Shown: positions 8,539-17,891 of the stretch, piece after piece
Layout of the letters: each line of letters begins with the position of its first letter
Numbering within the stretch: position 1 is the stretch's first letter
From: JBFMAI01 sp040755725
Lineage (GTDB): Bacteria; Planctomycetota; Phycisphaerae; UBA1845; Fen-1342
NCBI GenBank assembly: GCA_040755725.1
Contig: JBFMAI010000030.1
Span: 62,001 to 126,000 of the forward strand
Length of the DNA: 64,000 nt
Reading direction: 5' to 3'
Notes under the pieces: model-generated
Seen by the model: the letters and a program-made list of their open reading frames with translations, nothing else
Told to the model about the DNA's origin: nothing
The model's database searches: none
Translations under genes and position numbers: made by a program

Positions 8539-10005
8539 CTACGGAAGATCGACGGCGGCCGGCAGGTGCTCCACGCCGTAGCGACGCGCTTCGGCCTCCA
8601 TGCGGCGGCGCAGCTCGCGCCGCACATCGTCGGGCAGCGGCGGCGGCTCGTGCGCCGCGACCAGCCGTTCCACTTCGCGGCGGGCCCGTTGATGGAGGCT
8701 CAACCCGCCCTCTTCCAGCCAACGGGCCCGATTGGCCCGGTCGATCACCGGTCCGGGGCGATAGTGCTCCGTCTTCAGGTGCCGCCGCGTGTGCTTGGCA
8801 ATCAGCAGGTGTTGGCTCTTGAGCAGCTCGTCGAAGAGCGGGCGGGCGGGGAAATCGTCGCGCGGCTCGACACCGGCGACGAGCCGCAACGCCATGCCGG
8901 CGATTTCGTTGTCGAGCACGAGCTTTTCGAGGCTCAGGCAGCTTTCGAAGTCGAGCATGCCGGGGCCGGAGACGTTGTTGATGCCGGCTAGGGCCGCCAG
9001 CGTCGCCCCGACGCCGCTCTCCAGCCCGTCCTGGGCGTCGAACTGCTTGCCGTCGCTGAGGCCGATGTACGCCTGCGTCGGCAAGCCCAGGTGTTTGCCG
9101 ATCTCGTTGTAGGCGCAGTCGATCATCATCGTCTCGATCGCGCCCATCGGCGTCGTCTCATAGCGCACGTCGAAGATCGCCGGCGAGCCGCCGTAGAGGA
9201 CCGGCGCCCCGGGCTGAGCGAGTTGGCTGATGACCAGGCCGCTGAGGGTCTCGGCGGTGTGCTGGACGAGCGAGCCGACCAGCGTGACGGGGGCGACGAA
9301 GCCCGACAGCGGCATCGAGATGAACTCGACGGGGATGCCCGCCCGGGCGCAGTCCACCACATTCTGCGAGGTCACGTCGCTCCATTTCAGCGGGGCGGTC
9401 GGGCAACAACTGAAGATCGTCAGCGGTTTTCCGCGCAGGGCCTCCGCCGTCCCGCGTACGATGACTTGCAGGTCGCGCATCACGTCGAACGCCTCGATCG
9501 TGAACGCCCCGGTGACGACGGGCTTGCGGCCCAGCAGCAGGCCCAGGAACAGCCGGATGCTGTCCGAAATGCGCGGATGAACGTCGTTGGGCACCAGGGC
9601 CGTGCTTTGTGAAGCGAGGTTCGGCAGCCCGGCCACCAGCTTCGCATAACGCACGCAGTCGTACGTTGTTGCCGGGCGGATCGCGCCGCTGTCCGCATCC
9701 AGCACGTTGATGGCGGCTGAGCCGGGCGTGAAATAGACGTTGTGACCGGCCAGCTCGTGGGTAAGCTCGCCGAAGCTGTCGTACAGCCGGACGCAGCGCG
9801 GCGTCGTGGCCAGTGCGCGGTCGATGAGGTCGTCGGGCACGAAGACGCGCTGCCGGTCGGGGCCGACCCGCGCCCCGTGTCCGGCGAGCAGGTCCACGAC
9901 GCCGGTGTTGTGGATCTCGACGCCGATTTCGCGCAGCAGGCCGCGGGCCTCGGCCAGAATCCGCTCGATCAGCTCATCCGTCAGGAATCGCACCACCGGT
10001 CGCAT
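8539..10005 (-). CDS. MttB-family (trimethylamine/betaine) corrinoid methyltransferase, non-pyrrolysine
   Basis: 488-residue TIM-barrel methyltransferase of the MttB superfamily. It would demethylate a quaternary or tertiary amine and pass the methyl to the adjacent corrinoid protein. The frame has no in-frame TAG, so it is not a pyrrolysine-dependent trimethylamine methyltransferase. It belongs with the broader non-Pyl group, which includes glycine betaine (MtgB), proline betaine (MtpB) and carnitine (MtcB) enzymes. Which substrate it uses cannot be read from sequence. ATG at 10005 has a GGGAGGA ribosome site. No methylcobalamin:THF methyltransferase or corrinoid-reactivating protein is seen nearby. 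Confidence 0.88.
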   Translation of the reverse strand: MRPVVRFLTDELIERILAEARGLLREIGVEIHNTGVVDLLAGHGARVGPDRQRVFVPDDLIDRALATTPRCVRLYDSFGELTHELAGHNVYFTPGSAAINVLDADSGAIRPATTYDCVRYAKLVAGLPNLASQSTALVPNDVHPRISDSIRLFLGLLLGRKPVVTGAFTIEAFDVMRDLQVIVRGTAEALRGKPLTIFSCCPTAPLKWSDVTSQNVVDCARAGIPVEFISMPLSGFVAPVTLVGSLVQHTAETLSGLVISQLAQPGAPVLYGGSPAIFDVRYETTPMGAIETMMIDCAYNEIGKHLGLPTQAYIGLSDGKQFDAQDGLESGVGATLAALAGINNVSGPGMLDFESCLSLEKLVLDNEIAGMALRLVAGVEPRDDFPARPLFDELLKSQHLLIAKHTRRHLKTEHYRPGPVIDRANRARWLEEGGLSLHQRARREVERLVAAHEPPPLPDDVRRELRRRMEAEARRYGVEHLPAAVDLP

Positions 10006-10088
10006 GAACGTCCTCCCGGGCCGCGGCAGGCACAGCCCGCGACCGCTGGTCGAAACGCAAACGAGCCGTCACGATCGTGCGCCAGGGA

Positions 10089-10168
10089 AGGCGAGGCTGC
10101 CTCCTGCGGCGACCCTGCCGGCCTGCCGAGCCGCGGCTCGCCGGAAGGCTCGCCCTCCCGGCAGGCTC
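10089..10168. repeat. Dispersed repeat (GAGCCGCGGCTCGCC family), copy 1
   Basis: Contains the palindrome GCCGAGCCGCGGCTCGCC followed by GGAAGGCTCGCCCTCCC, preceded by GGCGAGGCTGCCTCC, so the unit folds into nested hairpins. A closely related copy lies at 33773-33836, also preceded by GATCGTGC. Both copies sit in non-coding gaps. Confidence 0.7.
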
Positions 10169-10265
10169 CACGCGCTTCGCAACGTGTGCTCACATCATAC
10201 GGGCGAGCGGCCGGGAGAATAAGGGCCGCTGACAGCACCCCCGACCCGAGCGGTGGACCGTTGGC

Positions 10266-10299
10266 CCCGCACTGGCGTGCGGGGTTCGGATCAGCGCTC
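10266..10299. repeat. Dispersed hairpin repeat (CCCGCACTNGCGTGCGGGG family), copy 1
   Basis: The hairpin CCCCGCACTGGCGTGCGGGG is followed by TTCGGATCAGCGCTC. Two more copies with the same hairpin and the same trailing TTCTGAT...GCGCTC block are at 50667-50706 and, inverted, at 59066-59105. Confidence 0.7.
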
Positions 10300-10395
10300 C
10301 AAGCTCCCGGCCGCCGGTGGTCGCGGCGGACCGACCAAGGGACAATTTCAGGGCGGGCGGCGCGAACTTTCGGCCGCCCGCGCGCGACGTACCTG

Positions 10396-10881
10396 ATGGA
10401 GAGCCGCATGGACGAGGCCGGGACACGGCTGGAAACGCTCTACCGCGAGCTGGGGCCGGACCTGCTGTCGTACCTGCGGCGGCGGCTGGCGGACCGGCAC
10501 GCCGCCGAAGACCTGCTTCAGGAGACGTTTCTCCAGGCTGCCCGGCGGCTGGAGCGCGTGTCGCAAGCGGTCTCGCCGCGGGCCTGGCTGTACACGATTG
10601 CCCGCAACGTGGCGGCGACGGCGGTGCGGTGCCGACGGCGGACTGAACCGCTACCGGCCGAGGTCGTAACCGAGTCGCCGGCGGAGGATCCGCGGTTGGC
10701 CCGGGTGCGGGCGGCGATCGCGGAGTTGCCGGACACGCTGCGGGAGACGTTGGAACTGAGGTTGCGCTGCGAGCTGTCTTACGAGGAAATCGCGGCGGTG
10801 CTGGAGATCCCAGTGGGAACGGTGCGCTCGCGGCTGCACTTGGCGCTGCAACGCCTGCGCGCGGCGCTATCGGGTGCGTAG
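10396..10881 (+). CDS. ECF-type RNA polymerase sigma factor
   Basis: 161-residue sigma-70-family factor lacking regions 1 and 3. Region 2 spans about 12-80 (LYRELGPDLLSYLRRRL, HAAEDLLQETFLQAAR, ARAWLYTIARN type), and region 4 carries the helix-turn-helix LSYEEIAAVLEIPVGTVRSR. ATG 10396 or ATG 10408 could be the start; the ribosome site is weak for both. It is followed, after a repeat element, by a one-TM protein likely to be its anti-sigma factor and by a lipoprotein. Confidence 0.9.
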   Translation: MESRMDEAGTRLETLYRELGPDLLSYLRRRLADRHAAEDLLQETFLQAARRLERVSQAVSPRAWLYTIARNVAATAVRCRRRTEPLPAEVVTESPAEDPRLARVRAAIAELPDTLRETLELRLRCELSYEEIAAVLEIPVGTVRSRLHLALQRLRAALSGA

Positions 10882-10890
10882 GACGGACTT

Positions 10891-11064
10891 ACCACAGAGG
10901 CACAGAGGGCACAGAGGGCACAGAGAGAGCCAATGAGGAACCGGCGTAATGCTGTTCCGTCAGGGCGGGCGGCGTACGAACAACACGATGCGAATTCATC
11001 GGCAATCTGTGCCATCGTTCCACTCCTCGCTTGTGGACCTCTGTGTTCTCTGTGCCTCTGTGGT
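10891..11064. repeat. CACAGAG inverted-repeat element, copy 1
   Basis: The left arm (10891-10927) begins ACCACAGAGGCACAGAG and the right arm (11038-11064) ends with its exact 17-base complement, CTCTGTGCCTCTGTGGT. About 110 bases lie between them, giving a 174-base element. A related element of 122 bases is at 14703-14824 in the ATP synthase operon. It separates the sigma gene from its putative anti-sigma gene and encodes nothing obvious. Confidence 0.82.
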
Positions 11065-11092
11065 GATCGCCCCCGTGCGGTGAGGTGCGAAG

Positions 11093-11608
11093 ATGGACGG
11101 TGAAACGCTGGATCGGCTGCTGATGGACCGGGCGCTTGGCGGATTGTCGCCCGATGTTGAGGCGCTCCTGGCGGCTTATTTGGAGCGGACGCCGACGGCC
11201 GCCACCCGGGCTGGCGACTACATCGCGGCGGCCGACGCCGCCCGGCGGGTGTTGCGCGGTGACCAACCGGCGGCGCTACCACCATTCCCGGCGATTCGTC
11301 TGCACCAGGTCGCGGAAGCCCGGCGTCGGTTGCGATTGGTGCGACAGGTGGCGGGCCTGGCGGCGGCGCTGGTGCTCGGCGTGGGGCTGGGGGCCGGGCT
11401 GTTTCGAGCTCAGGCCCCGAGCGGCGGGACGGTGGTCTCCGTCGGCGTCGAGCACCAATTCGCCGCGGCCGATGAGCGACCGGGGGCCGGTGATTTCTGG
11501 TCGGCGGCACGTTTGTACGAGCGGGTCCGCCACATGCGTCAAACAAGTTCGGCACGGTTGATCTGGGACTCCGCGGCCAGTCGGCCGCGTGTTGGAGGTG
11601 AGTCATGA
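11093..11608 (+). CDS. Putative anti-sigma factor, single-pass membrane protein
   Basis: 171 residues. An N-terminal cytoplasmic helical region (MDGETLDRLLMDRALGG...) is followed by one membrane segment (about 83-103, VAGLAAALVLGVGLGAGLF) and a short extracytoplasmic tail. This layout, and its place after an ECF sigma gene, suggest an anti-sigma factor. No zinc-finger HxxxCxxC motif of the ZAS type is present, so the assignment rests on context. Its TGA overlaps the ATG of the following lipoprotein gene. Confidence 0.6.
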   Translation: MDGETLDRLLMDRALGGLSPDVEALLAAYLERTPTAATRAGDYIAAADAARRVLRGDQPAALPPFPAIRLHQVAEARRRLRLVRQVAGLAAALVLGVGLGAGLFRAQAPSGGTVVSVGVEHQFAAADERPGAGDFWSAARLYERVRHMRQTSSARLIWDSAASRPRVGGES

Positions 11609-13044
11609 AAGCGCGCTGGTTGCTGCTTGCGGCTCTGTTCACGACGGTGGTTCTGACCGGCTGTCTGCCCGAGAAGCGGGTGCTCTGGTCGCCGGACGGG
11701 AAGTGGGCGCTGGTGCGCGGCGATGAGGGGCTCTATCTGTGCGGTGCGGACGGGGAGCTCTCTCCGCGGGTGGCCGAGCGGGTGGATGCCGTCACGTGGG
11801 CGCCGGACTCGCGGCAGGTCATTCTGTCGCGGCGTGAGCCGGTCCACTCGTGGGCCGAGATGGCGGCGGTGATGACGCCGGAGCGCCGGGCCGAGGTCGA
11901 AGCCCGCGGGCCGAAGTTCCGCTCCGAGCTGCTGATGCACGAGGGCGAATGGGATACCTTCAAGCCGCGCTCGCTCGGCGGACTGAGCGGCGGCGAGGCG
12001 CTGGCGCTGCTCCTGTATGTCCGCGAGCGCCGCGACGCCGCCCTGGTCCAGAGAATGGGCGACAAGTGGGCGGACGTCGAGAAGGTCGTGGGGGCGGTAC
12101 ATCTGCTCCAGCGGGCGCGGGTTGACGACACCGGTGGGTTGACGCTTGGCGACGTGCTCCTGCGTGACGTGGACAACTTCCAAGAGCTGCGGGTTTCACC
12201 ACCAGGCCAGTTTGTGGCCTTCCGACGCCCGATGACGGACGAAGACCACACTCAGTGCATCTCGGTCCTGCCGCTGAAAACGGGGGCGGCACCGCGGGCC
12301 GTGGCCGAGTATGCGGCGCTGTTCTACGACTGGTCGCCCGACGGCCGCTCCATCGTTTACGCCGCCACGAAACGCGCCATGACCGACGAGTCGGACGAGC
12401 TGCGCCTTGGGACGCTGCTGCGGCAGCCGGTCGCCGGGGAAGATGGGGCGCTGCTCGCTAGACTGCCGGAACCGGATGAGCTGGCGGGACTGGTGTTTCA
12501 GCCGGAGGTTCGAGTGCGGTGCCTGAGCGACGGGCGGATTCTGTTCGCCTCGTTCGAGATGGGTCTACCCTGTACCGCCAAGGACATGCCGCAGCGGGCC
12601 GCGCTGTTCGCCGTCCATCCCGAGCGGTACCCCGGCGTGCTGCGGCTGGTTTCGCGGCAGGTCGAGCCCGAGCTGCCCGACGCGATGGCCCTCTTCGAGG
12701 TCAGCCCCGACGAGCAGCACGTCAGCATCCCGGGGATGGACGGCCGGGTCGTTGTGCTGACGCTGGCCACCGGTGCGATCTGCGAGGTCGTGGCCAAGGA
12801 CGACGCGGACCGGTTGCGCACCGAGCCCGCGTGGCGCAGCGACGACGAACTCACCGTCGGCGTGGTGCCGGGCGCCGCGGGGGCGAAGGAGCGTGCCCAA
12901 ATTGCCCTGGCGCGCGTCAACTGGGCCACCTGCACCGCCGAGCGCCGTATTATCAGCACGGATTGGCCGGACGAGGCCGTCCTCGGTGTGCTCGCGGAGA
13001 AGCCCAAGCCGGAAGAGTCCCCGGCGGAACCCGCCTCTGAGTAG
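11605..13044 (+). CDS. Lipoprotein with WD40/TolB-like repeats
   Basis: 479 residues. The N-terminus MKARWLLLAALFTTVVLTGC is a lipoprotein signal with lipobox LTGC. The mature part has propeller-like phrases: LWSPDGKWALVRG, VTWAPDSRQVILSRR, YDWSPDGRSIVYAA and FEVSPDEQHVSI, as in TolB/WD40-type blades. GGAGG ribosome site 7 bases upstream and an ATGA overlap link it to the putative anti-sigma gene. A periplasmic or surface sensing role for this ECF locus is possible but not shown. Confidence 0.75.
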   Translation: MKARWLLLAALFTTVVLTGCLPEKRVLWSPDGKWALVRGDEGLYLCGADGELSPRVAERVDAVTWAPDSRQVILSRREPVHSWAEMAAVMTPERRAEVEARGPKFRSELLMHEGEWDTFKPRSLGGLSGGEALALLLYVRERRDAALVQRMGDKWADVEKVVGAVHLLQRARVDDTGGLTLGDVLLRDVDNFQELRVSPPGQFVAFRRPMTDEDHTQCISVLPLKTGAAPRAVAEYAALFYDWSPDGRSIVYAATKRAMTDESDELRLGTLLRQPVAGEDGALLARLPEPDELAGLVFQPEVRVRCLSDGRILFASFEMGLPCTAKDMPQRAALFAVHPERYPGVLRLVSRQVEPELPDAMALFEVSPDEQHVSIPGMDGRVVVLTLATGAICEVVAKDDADRLRTEPAWRSDDELTVGVVPGAAGAKERAQIALARVNWATCTAERRIISTDWPDEAVLGVLAEKPKPEESPAEPASE

Positions 13045-13081
13045 GCGGCCCGCCGCTGTGCGCTGCTCATGTCGCTCGGGA

Positions 13082-13101
13082 GGGGCCGGTCCAACGGCCC
13101 C
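13082..13101. terminator. Possible hairpin between convergent genes
   Basis: A perfect 7-base stem (GGGGCCG / CGGCCCC) with a 6-base loop lies between the convergent lipoprotein and atpD genes. It has no T-run after it on either strand, so it is at best a weak or bidirectional terminator. Confidence 0.35.
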
Positions 13102-13218
13102 ATCCGGGCGACGCCGGGGGATCGCGAAAGGTGACCGCCCCGCCCACGGGGGCGCGGGGACCGCGGCGCGGTCGTGCCGGCTGACACCCCCTTGCGAGGT
13201 ACTCGGCGGGCGCCCGGA

Positions 13219-14676
<1,458 letters not shown>

Positions 14677-14702
14677 GGGTGACTCCCATGAAACCAGGAC
14701 CC

Positions 14703-14824
14703 ACCACAGAGACACAGAGGCACCGAGGAATGACAAATCATGGCCGTGTTGCGTGCTTCAGACGGCGAACGCGCAACGGGGCCACACCTGGATGTTCCTC
14801 TCTGTGTCTCTGTGCCTCTGTGGT
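14703..14824. repeat. CACAGAG inverted-repeat element, copy 2 (atpG-atpD gap)
   Basis: The left arm (14703-14730) begins ACCACAGAGACACAGAGGCA and the right arm (14795-14824) ends TCTGTGCCTCTGTGGT, imperfect complements of each other, with about 65 bases between. Same family as 10891-11064. It fills nearly the whole atpG-atpD gap, so it is likely transcribed and may fold in the operon mRNA. Confidence 0.8.
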
Positions 14825-14833
14825 TCATATTCC

Positions 14834-15736
14834 TCACTGCACCGCATTCGCCCCGCCCACGATGTCCGCCAGCTCGAGCGTGATCTGCGATTGCCGGGCC
14901 CGGTTGTACTGCCGCGTGAGGTAGCGGATCATGTCACCGGCGGCGTCGGTCGCGGCCTTCATCGCCACCATCCGGGCCACCTGCTCGCTCACGATCGCGT
15001 CGTTGAAACACTGATACAGCCGGATCTTCACCGCCTCAGGGATCAGCCGCGACAGCAGCTCCGCTGGCGGCGGCGAGAACTCGAACTCCGCTCGGCGCCG
15101 CGCTGCTTCGCGCGCGCCGGCGGCCGCGCTCGCGGGCGCCCGCGGCTCGGGCGGCGGCGTCTCGATCGGCAGGAGCTGGGTCACGGTCGGCCGCTGCACG
15201 CCGACGCTGTGGAATTGCATGTACACGACATCGACCCGCGCGATCTGGCCGGCCTCGTAGAGCCGCATGTAGCGTTCGGCCATCTCGGCCACGCGGTCGA
15301 AGGCGATACGGTCCTCCACGTCGGTGATCTTCACCGCCACCTCGACCCGTAGGAATTTCAGGTAGTTGATGCCTTTCTTGCCCACGACCTCCATCGTCGG
15401 CGTGAGGCCCGACGATTCCAGCGTGCGGCGGGTCTCGAGGACCTGCCGCAGGACGCTCGCGTTGTACGACCCGCACAGGCCGCGATTGGAGGTGATGACC
15501 AGGAGGAGGCTTTGGCCTTCGGCGTCGTTGGGGCGCAACAGCGGGTGGTCGACGGCGGCCTGCCCGCCGAGGGTCTGGATCAGCTCGGTGATCTTGCGGG
15601 TGTAGGGTTGCGACGCGACGGCGCGTTGCAGGCATTTCTGGAAGCGCGCGGTGGCGATGAGCTGCATCGTCTGCGTGATCTTCTTGATGTTCTGCACCGC
15701 TTTGCGGCGTTTGACGATCGCGCGGGCTTTAGCCAT
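14834..15736 (-). CDS. atpG: F1Fo ATP synthase subunit gamma
   Basis: Central rotor stalk, 300 residues. The N-terminal helix (MAKARAIVKRRKAVQNIKKI, then TQTMQLIATARF) and the C-terminal helix (ARMVAMKAATDAAGDMIRYL) have the expected features, as does the conserved SNRGLCGSYN. A proline/alanine-rich stretch around 190-215 (ETPPPEPRAPASAAAGAREA) is an apparent linker expansion. Transcribed after atpA but separated from it by a broken four-helix-bundle gene and A-rich repeats. Confidence 0.96.
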   Translation of the reverse strand: MAKARAIVKRRKAVQNIKKITQTMQLIATARFQKCLQRAVASQPYTRKITELIQTLGGQAAVDHPLLRPNDAEGQSLLLVITSNRGLCGSYNASVLRQVLETRRTLESSGLTPTMEVVGKKGINYLKFLRVEVAVKITDVEDRIAFDRVAEMAERYMRLYEAGQIARVDVVYMQFHSVGVQRPTVTQLLPIETPPPEPRAPASAAAGAREAARRRAEFEFSPPPAELLSRLIPEAVKIRLYQCFNDAIVSEQVARMVAMKAATDAAGDMIRYLTRQYNRARQSQITLELADIVGGANAVQ

Positions 15737-15745
15737 GGCTTACGG

Positions 15746-16229
15746 CCAATTCAAAAAGAAAAAGGCAGAATGCAAAAAGTCACTCACCGTCGTCTCGTTT
15801 CTGGCGCGTGCGTTTGACAATGCTCGTCAGGATGCAAATCAGCTCGTCGCTTTCCTTCACCAAAGCGCCAAGTCGGGTTGCTGACAACAGCTCCGCATCG
15901 ACGATCAGCCGCGGCCCGTAGCGGGTCTCCAGCGCTTTGCCGCGTGCGATGTTCATCTTGCGCACGAACTCGCGCCGCGTGTGGGCCCCCTGGGCCTCTT
16001 CCACGTTCGGGCCGATCGAGGTCCCCGAGCGTGCGAGCGGCCGGCTCAACGTGAGGCCCGCCACGTCCCGGGGAGGGCGAACGGACCACGCGCAACGTCC
16101 GTACCGCGAACCGCCGCGTCCGTTCCTCAATGTCCCGCGCCGTGCGTACCATGTTTGTCACCGCGCCGAAGAGCCAATGTGCGTCCGCGCGCCCTTGCTT
16201 GAATTCTTCATTTTTCCTTCTGCATTTGC
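15746..16229. mobile_element. A-rich inverted-repeat element, copy 2, carrying a four-helix-bundle gene remnant
   Basis: Left arm 15746-15779 (CCAATTCAAAAAGAAAAAGG...) and right arm 16199-16229 (TTGAATTCTTCATTTTTCC...) are inverted relative to each other. They enclose only the frameshifted four-helix-bundle gene. The arms resemble those of the shorter elements at 5242-5394 and 18488-18613. No transposase is encoded, so 'mobile element' is an inference from the layout and the insertion between atpA and atpG. Confidence 0.6.
15780..16152 (-). pseudogene. Four-helix-bundle protein (23S rRNA intervening-sequence / S23 family), frameshifted
   Basis: In one minus frame from ATG 16152 the start reads MVRTARDIEERTRRFAVR; in a second frame it resumes as PRDVAGLTLSRPLARSG, SIGPNVEEAQGAHTRREF and RKMNIARGKALETRY, ending at 15780. 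Together these match the family from end to end (about 120 residues). A single shift in a C/G run around 16065-16090 breaks it. Family members form small pentameric helical bundles of unknown or rRNA-IVS-linked role. It is an odd insertion between atpA and atpG; a sequencing error at the shift cannot be excluded. Confidence 0.82.
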
Positions 16230-17881
16230 GCGGCAAATCCGCGCTTGAAGTTCTTCACGATCTCCCGCAGCTTCGTATCCAGCTCGTCGCTCAACTGCCG
16301 CTCGCGCTGGAGCTGCTCGATGACCTCGGGAAACTCGTCGTGGTAGTGCCGCAGCAGGGCCTGCTCGAACGCCCGCACCTGGTTCAGCGGCACGTCGTCC
16401 AGGAAGCCGCGGACGCCGGCGTGAATCGCCAGAATCTGGTCCCACACGTCCATCGGCTGATACTGCGGCTGCTTCAACAGCTCGACCATCCGTCGGCCGC
16501 GGTCCAGTTGCCGCTGCGTCGCGGGGTCGAGCTCCGTACCGAGCTGGGCGAAGGCCTCCAGCTCGCGGAAGGCGGCGAGGTCCAGCCGCAACGACCCGGC
16601 GATCTTCTTCATCGCCGGCACCTGGGCGTTGCCGCCCACGCGCGAGACCGAGATGCCGACGTTGATGGCGGGGCGCACGCCGGCGAAAAACAGGTCCGGC
16701 TCCAGGTAAATCTGCCCGTCGGTGATGGAAATCACGTTCGTCGGAATGTACGCCGACACCTCGCCTTCGAGCGTCTCGATCACCGGCAACGCGGTCAGGC
16801 TGCCGCCGGACTTCTTCAGCTTCCGCTCCTCGTGGGTGTCCTTGCCGAGCTGTGCCAGATCGTGCTCCAGGGCGTGCTTGTCTTGCAGCCCCTTGTAGAC
16901 CTTGCCGTTGACACCCTGCTCGACGTTCTCCGGGGTCCCCTTTTTCACGATGATGCGCTGCTCGGCGAGCTTGCAGGAGCGTTCGAGCAACCGGCTATGC
17001 AGGTAGAACACGTCGCCGGGATACGCTTCGCGGCCCGGGGGGCGGCGTAGCAGCAGCGAAAGCTGGCGATACGCCTGGGCCTGCTTGGACAAGTCGTCGT
17101 AGATGCACAGCGTGTCGCGGCCGTGCTCGTACATGAAGTACTCGGCCATCGCGCAGCCGGCGTACGGGGCGATGTACTGGAGCGGGGCCGGGTCGGAGGC
17201 GCCGGCGGTGACGACGATGGTGTAGTCCATCGCGTTGTGCTTGCGCAGGATCTCGACGAGGCCGGCGACCGTCGATTCCTTCTGCCCGATCGCCACGTAC
17301 ACGCAGATGACGCCGCTGTTTTTCTGGTTGATGATCGTGTCGATCGCGATCGCGGTCTTGCCGGTCTTGCGGTCGCCGATGATCAACTCGCGCTGCCCGC
17401 GGCCGATGGGGACCATGCTGTCGATGGCCTTGATGCCGGTCTGGAGGGGGACCTTGACGGGCTGGCGTTCGGCGATGCCGGGGGCGATGACTTCCAGCGG
17501 GCGGCGCAGCTCGGACTGCACCGGGCCGCGGCCGTCCAGCGGACGGCCCAGCGGGTCCACGACGCGGCCGACGAGCGGGTCGCCCACGGGCACGCTCAGC
17601 AGCCGCCCGGTGGTGCGGACCTCGTCGCCTTCGCGGATGCCGAGATAATCGCCCAGCACGACGCAGCCGATGGAGTTCTCTTCCAGGTTGAACACGACGC
17701 CGATGGCCCCGTTCTGGAACTCCAGCATTTCGGCGGCCATGGCCTGGGCCAGGCCGTAGACGCGGGCGACGCCGTCGCCGACCTCCAGCACGCGGCCCAC
17801 CTCGGCCACGTCGAGGGCCGACTGGTAGCGGCTGATTTCCTGCTTGATGACGCTGGCGATTTCGTCTGCCTGAAACTTCAT
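16208..17881 (-). CDS. atpA: F1Fo ATP synthase subunit alpha, with an internal insertion
   Basis: Non-catalytic F1 subunit, 557 residues, about 50 longer than usual. Walker A GDRKTGKT at 169-176; YIPTNVISITDGQI and RPAINVGISVSRVG are intact. The extra length is a charged block at about 309-357 (16811-16957), between HSRLLERSCKLAEQ and GGSLTALPVIET, which are normally nearly adjacent. Its last residues, MQKEK, and the TGA stop lie in the arm of the adjacent A-rich repeat. It starts 10 bases after the atpH stop. Confidence 0.97.
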   Translation of the reverse strand: MKFQADEIASVIKQEISRYQSALDVAEVGRVLEVGDGVARVYGLAQAMAAEMLEFQNGAIGVVFNLEENSIGCVVLGDYLGIREGDEVRTTGRLLSVPVGDPLVGRVVDPLGRPLDGRGPVQSELRRPLEVIAPGIAERQPVKVPLQTGIKAIDSMVPIGRGQRELIIGDRKTGKTAIAIDTIINQKNSGVICVYVAIGQKESTVAGLVEILRKHNAMDYTIVVTAGASDPAPLQYIAPYAGCAMAEYFMYEHGRDTLCIYDDLSKQAQAYRQLSLLLRRPPGREAYPGDVFYLHSRLLERSCKLAEQRIIVKKGTPENVEQGVNGKVYKGLQDKHALEHDLAQLGKDTHEERKLKKSGGSLTALPVIETLEGEVSAYIPTNVISITDGQIYLEPDLFFAGVRPAINVGISVSRVGGNAQVPAMKKIAGSLRLDLAAFRELEAFAQLGTELDPATQRQLDRGRRMVELLKQPQYQPMDVWDQILAIHAGVRGFLDDVPLNQVRAFEQALLRHYHDEFPEVIEQLQRERQLSDELDTKLREIVKNFKRGFAAQMQKEK

Positions 17882-17891
17882 CGCACACTCC

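Larger units (their letters stand above)
10006..10395. other. Divergent intergenic region between the mttB-like gene and ECF sigma gene
   Basis: 390 bases without a convincing gene. It must hold the promoters for both flanking genes, but none could be picked out with confidence. It contains one copy each of two dispersed repeats (10089-10168 and 10266-10299). The open frame running through it upstream of the sigma gene is judged spurious. Confidence 0.7.

Noticed and set aside
8539..10005. Possible pyrrolysine codon in the MttB-like gene
   Set aside because: The frame is continuous without TAG, so no pyrrolysine is needed or indicated.
10096..10170. Repeat hairpins read as transcription terminators
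   Set aside because: The palindromes recur at unrelated sites, lie in divergent promoter gaps, and lack T-runs, so they are called repeats.
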